In this document: piece by piece, positions 41,524 to 51,175 of the stretch
Layout of the letters: every line of letters begins with the position of its first letter
Position numbering within the stretch: position 1 is the first letter of the stretch
Assembly: GCF_025966695.1 (NCBI RefSeq)
Contig: NZ_JAOEIY010000002.1
Location: 528,298-592,297 of the forward strand
From: Stutzerimonas sp. S1
Lineage (GTDB): Bacteria > Pseudomonadota > Gammaproteobacteria > Pseudomonadales > Pseudomonadaceae
Direction of reading: 5' to 3'
DNA length: 64,000 nt
The notes under the pieces: generated by a model
Told to the model about the DNA's origin: nothing
Databases searched by the model: none
What the model saw: only the letters and a program-made list of their open reading frames with translations
Position numbers and translations under genes: made by a program

Positions 41524-42120
41524 ATGACCAAGCCACAGACCATGCTTCAACTCAGTGGCCGCAGCTACGCACCCGCAACACTGGCAAACGCCACTCTGCT
41601 GGTCATCGACGCTCAAGAGGAATACCGCAGCGGCGTCCTGGCGTTGCCAGCGCTGCCTACCGCACTTCCGCAGATCACCCGTCTCCTGGCCGCCGCGCGG
41701 GAAGCCGGCGCACCGATCGTACATGTTCATCATTTGGGGATCACCGGAGGGCTGTTCGATCCACAGGGTTTCCGCGGCCAGATCATGCCCGAAGCCGCGC
41801 CGCTACCGGGTGAAGCGGTGGTCGCCAAGCGTCTGCCCAACGCCTTCGCCGGTACGGACCTCCATGAGCTACTGCAGAAGCACGGCCGGCTAGACATCAT
41901 CGTGTGCGGGTTCATGACGCACTCCAGCATCAGCACTACTGTTCGCGCGGCCAAGGACTATGGCTATCGCTGCACCTTGGTAGACAGCGCTTGCGCGACA
42001 CGCAATCTGCCGATGGGCGATGGCACGGTGGACGCCGAGCAGGTGCATCGCATGGAAATGACCATACTGGCGGACAATTTCGCCGTCTGCGTACCCAATG
42101 TCGAGGCACTAACCCGCTAA
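41524..42120 (+). CDS. Isochorismatase-family cysteine hydrolase
   Basis: A 198-residue cysteine hydrolase. The catalytic triad is likely Asp in LLVIDAQEEYRSG (near residue 24), Lys in VVAKRLPNAFAGTDL (near 100) and Cys in IVCGFMTHSSIST (near 130). AGGAG lies upstream of ATG 41524. The family includes nicotinamidases, isochorismatases and ureidoacrylate amidohydrolases. The substrate cannot be told here. Confidence 0.85.
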   Translation: MTKPQTMLQLSGRSYAPATLANATLLVIDAQEEYRSGVLALPALPTALPQITRLLAAAREAGAPIVHVHHLGITGGLFDPQGFRGQIMPEAAPLPGEAVVAKRLPNAFAGTDLHELLQKHGRLDIIVCGFMTHSSISTTVRAAKDYGYRCTLVDSACATRNLPMGDGTVDAEQVHRMEMTILADNFAVCVPNVEALTR

Positions 42121-42206
42121 GCCTCGCCGCCAGCGGTGCCTTGCCAGCCGAATGAACCTGACCGGGGCCTGCCAGTCACAGCCCTGTTCATCGAGAGGTA
42201 ACCGCA

Positions 42207-42524
42207 ATGAAGCGTTCCGATGGTTTCAATGCTCGCCGTCTGCGTTCCCAAGAGTACAGAAGTTGGCCCCTGCGCCTTGGCTCGGTGATCGGTGCCGTTC
42301 TGTTCGTCGGAGGGATGCTGCTTTTTATCGCTGGGCTGGTTTCCCTTTTCGGCCGCGGCGAAGCGCTTGGCGCATTGGCCGCGGAAGATGCTGCGACCGC
42401 GGCCTTGGTGCTTGGCCTACTCTTGCTCGGGAGCGGCGCCATTGTTTGGCGCTGGTGTCGTCGTCGAGTTCGTCAATCCAGCGATCTCAGTCTTTCGCCG
42501 AAACTGATGAAACGGCGTGACTAG
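42207..42524 (+). CDS. Small hypothetical membrane protein
   Basis: A 105-residue protein with two hydrophobic segments (LGSVIGAVLFVGGMLLFIAG near 25-48 and ATAALVLGLLLLGSGAIVW near 65-85), flanked by arginine-rich ends. GAGAGG lies a few bases before the ATG. No family recognised. Confidence 0.65.
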   Translation: MKRSDGFNARRLRSQEYRSWPLRLGSVIGAVLFVGGMLLFIAGLVSLFGRGEALGALAAEDAATAALVLGLLLLGSGAIVWRWCRRRVRQSSDLSLSPKLMKRRD

Positions 42525-42611
42525 CCTCATAGACCGCTTTCCCGCGTCATGACGTTCCAAGTGGGTCACCATATCGCGCTTGGGTTAAACTGGCGCGCTG
42601 CTGGAGGTCCT

Positions 42612-43169
42612 ATGCAAGACGACGACTTTTCCCTTTTTCAATCCGCGGTGCAGGGCGTAAAGCCCATCAAGCACGACCGTGCCGACACTGGAAAACCCCG
42701 TGGCAATCGTGAGCTGATCGATAAGCGACGCGCGAATGCCCAGGTAAGCAGCGAACAAACCCGCGTCGACGGCCTGTCCGATCAGTTCGTCATCGACGTT
42801 GGCGCTGAGGACGAACTCTATTGGGCTCGGGATGGCGTCCAGGATGCGCAGATACGCAAACTGAAAGCCGGACAGATCCCCTTCGAAGGCAGCCTTGATC
42901 TGCACGGTCTTTCGGTAGAAAAGGCACGTGAACAGCTCTGGGATTTCATCGCCGAGGCCATCAAGTACGAGATTCGCTGCGTACGGGTTACGCATGGCAA
43001 GGCCGCGCGCCTCGATGGCAAGCGACCGTTGATCAAGAGTCACGTCAACACCTGGCTGCGTCAGCACCCTCAGGTGCTCGGCTTCACCTCCTGCGTACCG
43101 CGACATGGCGGAGCGGGCGCGGTTTACGTGATGCTCAAACGCACGATGCTGGAAGGGCGAGATGAATAA
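42612..43169 (+). CDS. Smr-domain protein (SmrA-like endonuclease)
   Basis: A 185-residue protein with a C-terminal Smr domain: FEGSLDLHGLSVEKAREQLWDFI, VTHGKAARLDGKRPLIKSHV, and FTSCVPRHGGAGAVYVML. The DLHG and THGK motifs are the catalytic signatures of stand-alone Smr nucleases. Start 42612 follows GGAGG by 6 nt. An upstream open extension has no family match. It precedes folE as in P. aeruginosa. Confidence 0.88.
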   Translation: MQDDDFSLFQSAVQGVKPIKHDRADTGKPRGNRELIDKRRANAQVSSEQTRVDGLSDQFVIDVGAEDELYWARDGVQDAQIRKLKAGQIPFEGSLDLHGLSVEKAREQLWDFIAEAIKYEIRCVRVTHGKAARLDGKRPLIKSHVNTWLRQHPQVLGFTSCVPRHGGAGAVYVMLKRTMLEGRDE

Positions 43170-43295
43170 CACCTATCGCCACAACGGTATACAGCCCGGT
43201 ATTCAGCCAGGCCGCCCTGCTTAGCACTTGCCAGCCGAACGGCTGCCGCCTACCCTTTCGCGTTCGCGCTCCCATGCAGCCTGACAGGTAGTTCA

Positions 43296-43841
43296 ATGTC
43301 CCTGGAACAACACTACACCGAGATCCTTGCCCAACTGGGCGAAGACGTTACCCGCGAAGGTTTGCTCGACACGCCCAAGCGCGCCGCCAAAGCCATGCAG
43401 TACCTGTGCAAGGGCTATCAGCAGACACTCGAAGAAGTCACCAACGATGCGCTGTTCAGCTCCGATAACAGCGAGATGGTGCTGGTGAAGAACATCGAAC
43501 TGTATTCGCTGTGCGAACACCACATTCTGCCCTTCATCGGGAAGGCCCATGTCGCCTACCTGCCCAACGGCAAGGTGCTGGGGCTTTCCAAGGTGGCGAG
43601 GATTGTCGACATGTACGCACGACGCCTACAGATCCAGGAAAACCTGACCCGGGAAATCGCTGAGGCCGTTCAGCAGGTAACCGGCGCCGCGGGGGTAGCG
43701 GTGGTTATAGAGGCCCAGCACATGTGCATGATGATGCGCGGGGTCGAGAAGCAGAACTCATCGATGGTGACCTCAGTGATGCTCGGTCAATTCCGTGAGA
43801 ACGCCGCGACCCGCGCCGAGTTTCTCGGCCTGGTCAAATAA
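43296..43841 (+). CDS. folE: GTP cyclohydrolase I
   Basis: A 181-residue type IA GTP cyclohydrolase that makes 7,8-dihydroneopterin triphosphate for folate. The zinc and active-site residues are visible in [20 protein letters not shown] and [35 protein letters not shown] is the substrate-binding core. The P. aeruginosa orthologue is sometimes named folE2, although it is a type I enzyme. Confidence 0.94.
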   Translation: MSLEQHYTEILAQLGEDVTREGLLDTPKRAAKAMQYLCKGYQQTLEEVTNDALFSSDNSEMVLVKNIELYSLCEHHILPFIGKAHVAYLPNGKVLGLSKVARIVDMYARRLQIQENLTREIAEAVQQVTGAAGVAVVIEAQHMCMMMRGVEKQNSSMVTSVMLGQFRENAATRAEFLGLVK

Positions 43842-43945
43842 GTCACCCGAGATTCAGCTCAAGACTTAGGGGGCGCGGACCTCGCGCTCCCTCTTTCGCC
43901 TGCCGCAATCACGTTTCTCCGAAGCTGGCGCGATAGTCCGACTGT

Positions 43946-44548
43946 TCAGTCAAACATTCCCACGTGCCGTGGATGACTGGCGACCCGCTGCAACCACGCA
44001 CGAATTGCCGGGTAGCCGGAAAGATCAAAGCCCCCCTCTTCCGCCACATGGGTATAGGCGTAGAGCGCAACATCCGCGATCGAGTAGCGATCGCCGACCA
44101 GATAGGGCGTGCGCAACAACTGCTGCTCCATCACGTTAAGCGCGTGATAGCCATCCAGCTGCTTGGCTTCGTACTCCTCGCGACGGTCTTCCGGCATACC
44201 AAGGTAGACCTTGATGTAACGTGCCACCGCAAGGAAAGGCTCGTGGCTGTACTGCTCGAAAAATTGCCATTGCAGCACCTGAGTACGCAGACGCGGGTCA
44301 CTTGGCAGGAACTCGCTACCCTCGGCCAGATAATTCAGGATCGCATTGGATTCCCACAGGCAGGACCCATCCTCTAACTCGAGCACGGGAATCTTGCCGT
44401 TGGGGTTCTTCTTGAGAAACTCTTCCGAACGCGTTTCACCGCGCAGGATGTTGACCGGCACCCATTCATACGGCTGATCGAGCAGATGCAACATCAGCTT
44501 GATCTTGTAGCAGTTGCCGGACCGGTAATCGCCATAAACCTTGTACAT
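43946..44548 (-). CDS. Glutathione S-transferase family protein
   Basis: A 200-residue GST. The N-terminal thioredoxin-like domain has YRSGNCYKIKLMLHLL with a serine and a cysteine at the active-site position, then NPNGKIPVLELEDGSCLWESNAIL. The C-terminal helical domain has SIADVALYAYTHVAEEGGFDL. Start 44548 has a GGGGGAGAGG ribosome site. It lies 30 bp downstream of the aminotransferase gene on the same strand, so the two are likely cotranscribed. Confidence 0.88.
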   Translation of the reverse strand: MYKVYGDYRSGNCYKIKLMLHLLDQPYEWVPVNILRGETRSEEFLKKNPNGKIPVLELEDGSCLWESNAILNYLAEGSEFLPSDPRLRTQVLQWQFFEQYSHEPFLAVARYIKVYLGMPEDRREEYEAKQLDGYHALNVMEQQLLRTPYLVGDRYSIADVALYAYTHVAEEGGFDLSGYPAIRAWLQRVASHPRHVGMFD

Positions 44549-44578
44549 GCCTCTCCCCCAGAACCGCGCCAGCAAACC

Positions 44579-45748
44579 TCAGGCAGCTTGTTCGGCAGCC
44601 ACCGCATCGCGAATCACCCCCGCCAATCGGCGCAACCCCTCGCCTAGCCGCTCCGGTGCCACGTGGCTAAAGTTCAGCCGCAAGTACCCCAGGTGCTGAT
44701 CGGGCTCGATGAAGAATGGCTCGCCTGGCATGAACACCACATCTTGAGCGAGGGCGGGCTTGAGCAATGTGCGAGTATCCAGTGGCTGCTTGAGCGCAAG
44801 CCAGAAGAACAAGCCGCCCTCCGGCACCTCCCACGTCGCCAGATCGGCGAAGTGTTCGAGCAGTGCAGCCTGCATCGCATCGCGGCGCAAGCGATAGAAG
44901 TCCCGCAACTCGGCCAGATGATCACTGTACTGCTGGCTACCCAGCCATTGCAGAGCCTGCCACTGTCCGATTCGGTTGGTGTGCAGATCCGCTGACTGTT
45001 TCAGTCGCAACAAATACGGAAACAGATCGGGAGTGGCGATCAGGTAGCCAACCCGAAGACCGGGCAACAGCGTCTTCGAGACCGTGCCGGTATAGATCCA
45101 GCTCGCCTTCTGCAGCCGGCTTACGATGGGCTTCGCGCTGCCTTGGTCGAATACCAACTCGCGGTAAGGCTCATCCTCGATCAGCGTCACTCCGAACTCA
45201 TCCAGCAAAGCTGCAACCGCCTCACGCTTGGCCTCGCTGTAGCGCACGGCAGAAGGATTCTGGAAGGTCGGAATCAGGTAGGCGAACGCGGGTCTGTGCC
45301 GTTCAAGGCGCTGCCGCAGTGCCGCCAACTCCGGCCCATCGGCTTCCTGAGGGACCGCAAGACAGTGAGCTCCGAATAGCTGAAAGGCCTGCAGCGCGGC
45401 AAGATAAGTAGGCGCCTCGACCAGCACCTCGGTGCCGGGATCGATGAACAACTTCGATGCCAGATCCAACGTCTGCTGAGAACCGCTGACGATCAACACC
45501 TGACTCGCTTCGCACGGCACGCCAAGTGCCCGCGCTTGCGCCGCGATCATTTCTCGCAGTGCCGGTTCGCCCTCGCTCATGCCGTACTGCCCCATGCTCG
45601 CCGGCATCTCCGTCCAATCAACCTTCGGCAACATCGGCTCAGCAGGCAACCCGCCAGCAAAGGACATTACTTCCGGTCGCTGCGCGGCAGCCAGGATTTC
45701 ACGGATAAGCGAGCTTTTCAGGCGGTCGATGCGTTCGGAGAAGGCCAT
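44579..45748 (-). CDS. PLP-dependent aminotransferase (class I/II)
   Basis: A 389-residue fold-type I aminotransferase with MSFAGGLPAEPMLP near residue 28, the NPSG-equivalent IPTFQNPSAVRYS, and the PLP-lysine region SWIYTGTVSKTLLPGLRVGY. This pattern is shared with 2-aminoadipate/LysN-type and MocR-like aminotransferases, but there is no GntR domain. Its gene is divergent from a MarR-type regulator with a palindromic operator between them. Confidence 0.85.
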   Translation of the reverse strand: MAFSERIDRLKSSLIREILAAAQRPEVMSFAGGLPAEPMLPKVDWTEMPASMGQYGMSEGEPALREMIAAQARALGVPCEASQVLIVSGSQQTLDLASKLFIDPGTEVLVEAPTYLAALQAFQLFGAHCLAVPQEADGPELAALRQRLERHRPAFAYLIPTFQNPSAVRYSEAKREAVAALLDEFGVTLIEDEPYRELVFDQGSAKPIVSRLQKASWIYTGTVSKTLLPGLRVGYLIATPDLFPYLLRLKQSADLHTNRIGQWQALQWLGSQQYSDHLAELRDFYRLRRDAMQAALLEHFADLATWEVPEGGLFFWLALKQPLDTRTLLKPALAQDVVFMPGEPFFIEPDQHLGYLRLNFSHVAPERLGEGLRRLAGVIRDAVAAEQAA

Positions 45749-45779
45749 TTGAGTACCAGATGCGGAGGCGGTAAAAATG

Positions 45780-45796
45780 AGTCAAACTGCTTGACT
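45780..45796. promoter_or_regulatory. Palindromic operator between aminotransferase and MarR genes
   Basis: AGTCAA-actgc-TTGACT, a perfect 6-bp inverted repeat with a 5-nt spacer. It lies midway in the 80-bp divergent gap, 32 bp from the aminotransferase start and 33 bp from the regulator start. The size and symmetry are typical of MarR-family operators, and it would overlap promoters in both directions. Confidence 0.6.
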
Positions 45797-45828
45797 AAAA
45801 TTACGCCCGCCACGACAAATACGTCAAT

Positions 45829-46275
45829 ATGCCTGACCTAAAAAAAAGCTCTGTCCAGCGGCAGACGATGGAAACCTTTTTCCTGGGATACCAAGCCTTC
45901 ACCGCCAAGCCTGACGAGATACTTGCACGCCGTGGCCTTTCGCGTGTACATCACCGAATTCTCTTCTTCATTGGCAGCTACCCCAACCTGAGCGTAAAGG
46001 AGCTGCTCGGCTACCTCGGCGTCAGCAAGCAAGCACTCAACATCCCCCTGCGCCAGCTAATCGAGATGCACCTGGTGGAAAGTCTTCCTGCCGAAGACGA
46101 TAAGCGAAAACGCATGCTCCGCTTCACGATGGAGGGGGCCAAGCTGGAACAGCAGCTTCGTAGAGAACAGGTGCGCCTACTGGAGAAGGTATTCGCTGAG
46201 ATTGGCGAAGACGCAGTAGAGAACTGGCTGCAAGTCAACCACGCGTTAGCGGTTCGCGGACACAAAGCGCACTGA
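45829..46275 (+). CDS. MarR-family transcriptional regulator
   Basis: A 148-residue winged-helix regulator. RRGLSRVHHRILFFIGSYPNLSVKELLGYLGVSKQALNIPLRQL is the DNA-binding helix-turn-helix region and LPAEDDKRKRMLRFT is the MarR wing. It likely represses its own gene and the divergent aminotransferase-GST pair through the palindrome upstream. Confidence 0.87.
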   Translation: MPDLKKSSVQRQTMETFFLGYQAFTAKPDEILARRGLSRVHHRILFFIGSYPNLSVKELLGYLGVSKQALNIPLRQLIEMHLVESLPAEDDKRKRMLRFTMEGAKLEQQLRREQVRLLEKVFAEIGEDAVENWLQVNHALAVRGHKAH

Positions 46276-46330
46276 ACTGCACGTTTGAAACTGGCAGCGG
46301 CTTAAGATCCTGCCGCCGAATTGCGAACAC

Positions 46331-46361
46331 AAAAAAGGGCGACCGAAGTCGCCCTTTTTTT
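46331..46361. terminator. Bidirectional intrinsic terminator between MarR gene and rpsA
   Basis: AAAAAA, stem GGGCGAC, loop CGAA, GTCGCCC, then TTTTTTT. It works for both convergent transcripts: the MarR gene ends 56 bp to the left and rpsA ends 19 bp to the right. Confidence 0.93.
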
Positions 46362-46379
46362 CATGGGTAAACCCGAATC

Positions 46380-48062
46380 TTAATTCTGGTTTTCCATCTG
46401 AGCACGGATCAGATCACCGATGGTGGTCGGGCCGGTGCTTTCAACTTCCTGCTTGGTGCGCAGCTCTTTCATCGCGTCCTTTTCGTCTTCGACGTCTTTG
46501 GACTTGATGGACAGGCTGATCACGCGGGACTTGCGGTCGATGCTGATGATCTTGGCTTCGACTTCGTCGCCTTCCTTCAGCACGTTACGCGCATCTTCAA
46601 CGCGGTCACGGCTGATTTCGGACGCCTTCAGGGTCGCTTCGATGTCGTTGCCCAGATCGATGATGGCGCCTTTGGCGTCAACTTCTTTCACGGTACCGCG
46701 AACGATGCTGCCCTTGTCATTCACAGCGGCGTAGTTGGAGAACGGATCGTCTTCCAGCTGCTTGATGCCCAGGGAGATACGCTCGCGCTCCGGGTCGACC
46801 GACAGAATGACGGTGTCCAGCTCGTCGCCCTTCTTGAAGCGGCGAACGGCCTCTTCACCCGGCTCGTTCCAGGAGATGTCGGACAGGTGAACCAGACCGT
46901 CGATGCCGCCGTCCAGACCGATGAAGATACCGAAATCGGTGATCGACTTGATGGTGCCGGAGATACGGTCGCCCTTGTTGAACTGGCTGGAGAAGTCTTC
47001 CCACGGGTTGGACTTGCACTGCTTGATGCCCAGGGAGATGCGACGACGCTCTTCGTCGATATCCAGAACCATGACTTCCACTTCGTCGCCGACCTGAACG
47101 ACCTTGGACGGGTGGATGTTCTTGTTGGTCCAGTCCATTTCGGACACGTGCACCAGACCCTCGACGCCTTCTTCCAGCTCGGCGAAGCAGCCGTAGTCGG
47201 TCAGATTGGTCACGCGAGCAGTGACACGGGTGCCTTCCGGGTAGCGTGCCTTGATGGCAACCCATGGGTCTTCGCCCAGCTGCTTCAGACCCAGCGATAC
47301 GCGGTTGCGCTCGCGATCGAACTTCAGCACCTTGACGTCGATCTCGTCGCCAACATTGACGATTTCCGACGGATGCTTGATACGCTTCCAGGCCATGTCG
47401 GTGATGTGCAACAGACCATCGACGCCGCCCAGATCAACGAACGCACCGTAGTCGGTGAGGTTCTTGACGATACCCTTGACCTGCTGACCTTCCTGCAGGG
47501 ATTCCAGCAGAGCTTCACGCTCGGCACTGTTCTCGGCTTCCAGGACACTGCGGCGAGAAACGACAACGTTGTTGCGCTTCTGGTCCAGCTTGATGACCTT
47601 GAACTCGAGTTCTTTGCCTTCCAGGTGAGCGGTATCGCGCACCGGACGCACATCGACCAGAGAGCCCGGCAGGAACGCACGGATGCCGTTGACGTCGACG
47701 GTGAAGCCACCCTTGACCTTGCCGTTGATGACGCCCTTGACCACTTCTTCTGCAGCGAAAGCCGCTTCCAGAACAATCCAGGATTCCGCGCGCTTGGCCT
47801 TCTCACGGGACAGCTTGGTTTCACCAAAGCCATCTTCAACCGCGTCCAGCGCAACGTGGACCTCGTCACCCACCTTGATGGTCAGCTCGCCCTGCTCGTT
47901 GTAGAACTGCTCGACCGGGATGACGCCCTCGGATTTCAGACCGGCATGTACAGTGACCCAGTCACCGTCGATGTCGACCACCAGACCGGTGATGATGGCA
48001 CCCGGCTGCATGTCGAGGGACTTAAGGCTTTCTTCAAAAAGTTCTGCGAAGCTTTCGCTCAT
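46380..48062 (-). CDS. rpsA: 30S ribosomal protein S1
   Basis: A 560-residue protein with six S1 RNA-binding domains. The middle ones are typified by [25 protein letters not shown] and [26 protein letters not shown]. It brings mRNA to the 30S subunit. Start 48062 ([21 protein letters not shown]) is the universal gammaproteobacterial one. It ends at a strong terminator, and no ihfB follows, although ihfB is its usual downstream neighbour. Confidence 0.97.
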   Translation of the reverse strand: MSESFAELFEESLKSLDMQPGAIITGLVVDIDGDWVTVHAGLKSEGVIPVEQFYNEQGELTIKVGDEVHVALDAVEDGFGETKLSREKAKRAESWIVLEAAFAAEEVVKGVINGKVKGGFTVDVNGIRAFLPGSLVDVRPVRDTAHLEGKELEFKVIKLDQKRNNVVVSRRSVLEAENSAEREALLESLQEGQQVKGIVKNLTDYGAFVDLGGVDGLLHITDMAWKRIKHPSEIVNVGDEIDVKVLKFDRERNRVSLGLKQLGEDPWVAIKARYPEGTRVTARVTNLTDYGCFAELEEGVEGLVHVSEMDWTNKNIHPSKVVQVGDEVEVMVLDIDEERRRISLGIKQCKSNPWEDFSSQFNKGDRISGTIKSITDFGIFIGLDGGIDGLVHLSDISWNEPGEEAVRRFKKGDELDTVILSVDPERERISLGIKQLEDDPFSNYAAVNDKGSIVRGTVKEVDAKGAIIDLGNDIEATLKASEISRDRVEDARNVLKEGDEVEAKIISIDRKSRVISLSIKSKDVEDEKDAMKELRTKQEVESTGPTTIGDLIRAQMENQN

Positions 48063-48134
48063 GTTGATTCCTGCTGTTTTCGGGCGAGAATCCGCCCAAT
48101 CTCCACATCCCAGACGATATGGGTTCATTCATAT

Positions 48135-48176
48135 AAAAAAAGGCCTGTGGGACTGGGTCTGGTCTCCCACATGCCT
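48135..48176 (-). terminator. Intrinsic terminator between cmk and rpsA
   Basis: On the minus strand, AGGCATGTGGGA pairs with TCCCACAGGCCT (11 of 12 positions) and is followed by a run of seven Ts. It lies about 70 bp downstream of the cmk stop and 72 bp upstream of the rpsA ATG. It separates the amino-acid operon transcript from rpsA, so rpsA needs its own promoter or depends on readthrough. Confidence 0.8.
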
Positions 48177-48245
48177 CCTTGTTAACAACTCAGCGAGGTG
48201 ATTACTCACATCGTCGAGTTGTTTAGTCGCCTTTCGGCGCTCCGA

Positions 48246-48935
48246 TCATCCTGCCAAATCGCGCTTGGCGACTTCGCCCAGAATCTGTTCCAGCACCTGC
48301 TCGATGGAAAGTGTAGTGGAATCCAGCTGAACCGCATCAATTGCAGGTCTCAACGGAGCCACCGCACGCTGGGTGTCGCGTTCGTCGCGCGCCCGAATCT
48401 CCTCGAGAAGACTCGCGAGGTTAACATCATCGCCACGCGCCTTCAACTGCAGGAAACGCCGGCGGGCACGTTCTTCCGCACTCGCGGTGAGAAAAATCTT
48501 CAGCGGCGCGTCTGGAAACACGACAGTTCCCATGTCCCGCCCGTCGGCCACCAGACCGGGCGCCTCGCGAAAAGCTTTTTGCCGCTGCAGCAGCGCCTCG
48601 CGGACCGCCGGCAAAGCCGCAACCTGCGACGCACCGGCGCCGACCTGTTCATTGCGGATGGCCTCGGTAACGTCTTCTCCTTCCAGGATGATGACCATAC
48701 CGTGCCCCTCACGCGCCGCGCCGAACTGCACGTCTAGGTGTGCCGCCAGCACCTTCAGCGCCTCCTCATTGGAGAGGTCGACACCGTGGTTACACGCTGC
48801 GAAGGCCAATAGCCGATATAGCGCTCCGGAATCCAGAAAATTCCAGCCAAGCGTGCCGGCTAGCAGCGCCGCGACGGTACCTTTGCCCGAGCCACTCGGG
48901 CCATCAATGGTAATGACTGGTATCGAGCCGATCAT
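48246..48935 (-). CDS. cmk: Cytidylate kinase
   Basis: A 229-residue CMP/dCMP kinase with P-loop [17 protein letters not shown] and [29 protein letters not shown]. It has the usual insert of bacterial Cmk. Its ATG overlaps the stop of the tyrA-aroA fusion in an ATGA, so it is translationally coupled. The aroA-cmk-rpsA order is common in gammaproteobacteria. Confidence 0.95.
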   Translation of the reverse strand: MIGSIPVITIDGPSGSGKGTVAALLAGTLGWNFLDSGALYRLLAFAACNHGVDLSNEEALKVLAAHLDVQFGAAREGHGMVIILEGEDVTEAIRNEQVGAGASQVAALPAVREALLQRQKAFREAPGLVADGRDMGTVVFPDAPLKIFLTASAEERARRRFLQLKARGDDVNLASLLEEIRARDERDTQRAVAPLRPAIDAVQLDSTTLSIEQVLEQILGEVAKRDLAG

Positions 48936-51175
48936 GATCCGCCCTCCGAGTGCACCCGCATTCCAGCCCGCTCGGCCAGTGCGAGGAAATTGGGAAACGA
49001 TGTCGCGACGTTGGCGCAGTCATGAATGCGGATCGGTGCCGAGGCTCGCAGCGCTGCCACGCTGAAGGACATGGCAATGCGGTGATCGCCGTGCGCCCAG
49101 ACTTCACCGCCGCCCATCGCCCCACCTTCAATGACGATGCCGTCCGGAGTGGGCTCGGCCTGGATACCCAGAGTCTGCAGTCCATCAGCCATGACCTGGA
49201 TTCGATCCGATTCCTTCACCCGCAACTCCTCGGCTCCACGAAGCGTTGTACGCCCTTCTGCGCAGGCCGCGGCGATGAACAGCACGGGGAACTCATCGAT
49301 TGCCAGCGGCACCAATTGCTCGGGAATATCAATACCTTTGAGGCCGGCCGCACGCACACGGATGTCCGCCACAGGCTCTCCTCCGACTTCGCGCTGGTTC
49401 TCCAGGGTGATGTCGGCCCCCATCAGCTTCAGGATGTCGATCACACCAGTACGTGTCGGATTGATTCCCACATGCTCGAGCAGCACATCTGAATCTGGAG
49501 AGATGCTCGCTGCAACCATGAAGAAGGCCGCCGAGGAAATATCGGCCGGCACCTCGATATGTGTAGCCGTGAGCTTGTGACCACACTCTACGGTCGCCGT
49601 GCTGCCATCCACCTTCACCGGGTAACCGAAGCCGCGCAGCATGCGCTCGGTATGATCGCGGGTCGGTGCCGGCTCCGTTACGGACGTCTGGCCAGACGCG
49701 TACAACCCCGCAAGCAGCAGACAGGACTTGACCTGCGCGCTGGCCATCGGCATGTCGTAGTGCATGCCGACAAGCTGTTGCCCCCCGCGAATGGTCAACG
49801 GTGGGCGACCATCCGTGGCAGTTTCGATCACCGCGCCCATCTCGCGCAGCGGTTTGGCCACGCGATTCATCGGCCGTTTGGACAGCGAAGCGTCGCCGGT
49901 CAGCGTGGTGTCGAATGGCTGCGCCGCCAGCAAACCGGACAACAGGCGCATGGAGGTACCGGAATTACCTAGATAGATAGGGCCAGGCGGCGGCTTGAGA
50001 CCATGCAGACCCACGCCGTGTACGGTCACCCGCCCCTGGTGCGGGCCCTCTATGACCACTCCCATGTCACGAAACGCCTGGATGGTGGCCAGCGCGTCTT
50101 CGCCCTCGAGAAAACCCTCTACTTCCGTGGTGCCTTCGGCGAGCGAGCCGAGCATGATCGAGCGGTGGGAAATCGACTTGTCGCCAGGTACGCGCAGCCG
50201 CCCCGCCAGGCTACCGCCTGGATTGGCGAGGAAAATCAGATCATTGGAATGCATAACGTCCACATAAGCTCTGCGAGCCAGTATTTTACTGAAATGTTCG
50301 CGGGCAGCCTTGGCGCGGGTAAACACGCCGAGCAGCTTGCGCCCGTCTCCTTCATCGACCGCGGCGCGCAACGCGTCGAGGTCGCTACGAAAATCATCCA
50401 GGGTATGCAGCACCGCTTCGCGATTGGCGAGAAAGATGTCATGCCACATCACCGGATCGCTGCCGGCAATGCGAGTGAAGTCGCGAAAGCCACCTGCCGC
50501 ATAGCGAAAGATTTCTAGGTTTTCGTGGCGCTTGGCCAGCGAGTCCACCAGGCCGAACGCCAGAAGATGCGGTAGATGACTGGTCGCAGCTAGCACTTCA
50601 TCGTGGTGTCGTACTTCCATGTGCTCGACATCCGCACCAAGCGCCGCCCACAGCCGGTGCACCAGGGCAAGCGCTGCAGGATCGGTATTTTCCAGCGGCG
50701 TCAGGATCACCTTGTGCCGGCGGAACAACTTGCTCTGCGCAGAGGTAACGCCACTCTGCTCGGAACCTGCGATCGGATGCCCCGGTACGAACCGCTGGGG
50801 CATGCTACCGAACACTGTGCTAGCGCAGCGCACCACATTGCCCTTGGCGCTGCCGACGTCAGTCAGCACCGCGTCGCCAAGCTCGAGCTGTGCCAGTTGC
50901 GCGAGCAATTTTTCCATGGCAAGAATCGGCACGGCGAGCTGGATCACCTCCGCACCGGCGCACGCCTCCTCGAGCGTGTCAGCGCAGCGATCGACGACTC
51001 CAAGCTCGACCGCCAATTCGCGAGACCGAGCATCCAGGTCGAAACCGACCACTTCCCGACACAGGTTTAGCTCGCGCAGCCCCTTGGCGAAAGAGCCGCC
51101 GATCAGGCCGAGACCGATGACCACCAACCGGCCAACAATGGGTACATCGGCGACTTTCGCCGTGGTTTCGCTCAC
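48932..51175 (-). CDS. Prephenate dehydrogenase / EPSP synthase fusion
   Basis: A 747-residue bifunctional protein. Residues about 1-300 are a TyrA-type NAD-dependent cyclohexadienyl dehydrogenase ([27 protein letters not shown]). Residues about 308-747 are AroA ([48 protein letters not shown]). So one chain carries an early shikimate step and the tyrosine branch. This fusion is known from Pseudomonas. GTG 51175 is chosen because it overlaps the hisC stop (GTGA). The open frame before it lies in hisC. Confidence 0.94.
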   Translation of the reverse strand: MSETTAKVADVPIVGRLVVIGLGLIGGSFAKGLRELNLCREVVGFDLDARSRELAVELGVVDRCADTLEEACAGAEVIQLAVPILAMEKLLAQLAQLELGDAVLTDVGSAKGNVVRCASTVFGSMPQRFVPGHPIAGSEQSGVTSAQSKLFRRHKVILTPLENTDPAALALVHRLWAALGADVEHMEVRHHDEVLAATSHLPHLLAFGLVDSLAKRHENLEIFRYAAGGFRDFTRIAGSDPVMWHDIFLANREAVLHTLDDFRSDLDALRAAVDEGDGRKLLGVFTRAKAAREHFSKILARRAYVDVMHSNDLIFLANPGGSLAGRLRVPGDKSISHRSIMLGSLAEGTTEVEGFLEGEDALATIQAFRDMGVVIEGPHQGRVTVHGVGLHGLKPPPGPIYLGNSGTSMRLLSGLLAAQPFDTTLTGDASLSKRPMNRVAKPLREMGAVIETATDGRPPLTIRGGQQLVGMHYDMPMASAQVKSCLLLAGLYASGQTSVTEPAPTRDHTERMLRGFGYPVKVDGSTATVECGHKLTATHIEVPADISSAAFFMVAASISPDSDVLLEHVGINPTRTGVIDILKLMGADITLENQREVGGEPVADIRVRAAGLKGIDIPEQLVPLAIDEFPVLFIAAACAEGRTTLRGAEELRVKESDRIQVMADGLQTLGIQAEPTPDGIVIEGGAMGGGEVWAHGDHRIAMSFSVAALRASAPIRIHDCANVATSFPNFLALAERAGMRVHSEGGS

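Noticed and set aside
46887..48185. 432-codon plus-strand frame opposite rpsA
   Set aside because: Fully antisense to S1 repeats, with an artefactual repetitive composition.
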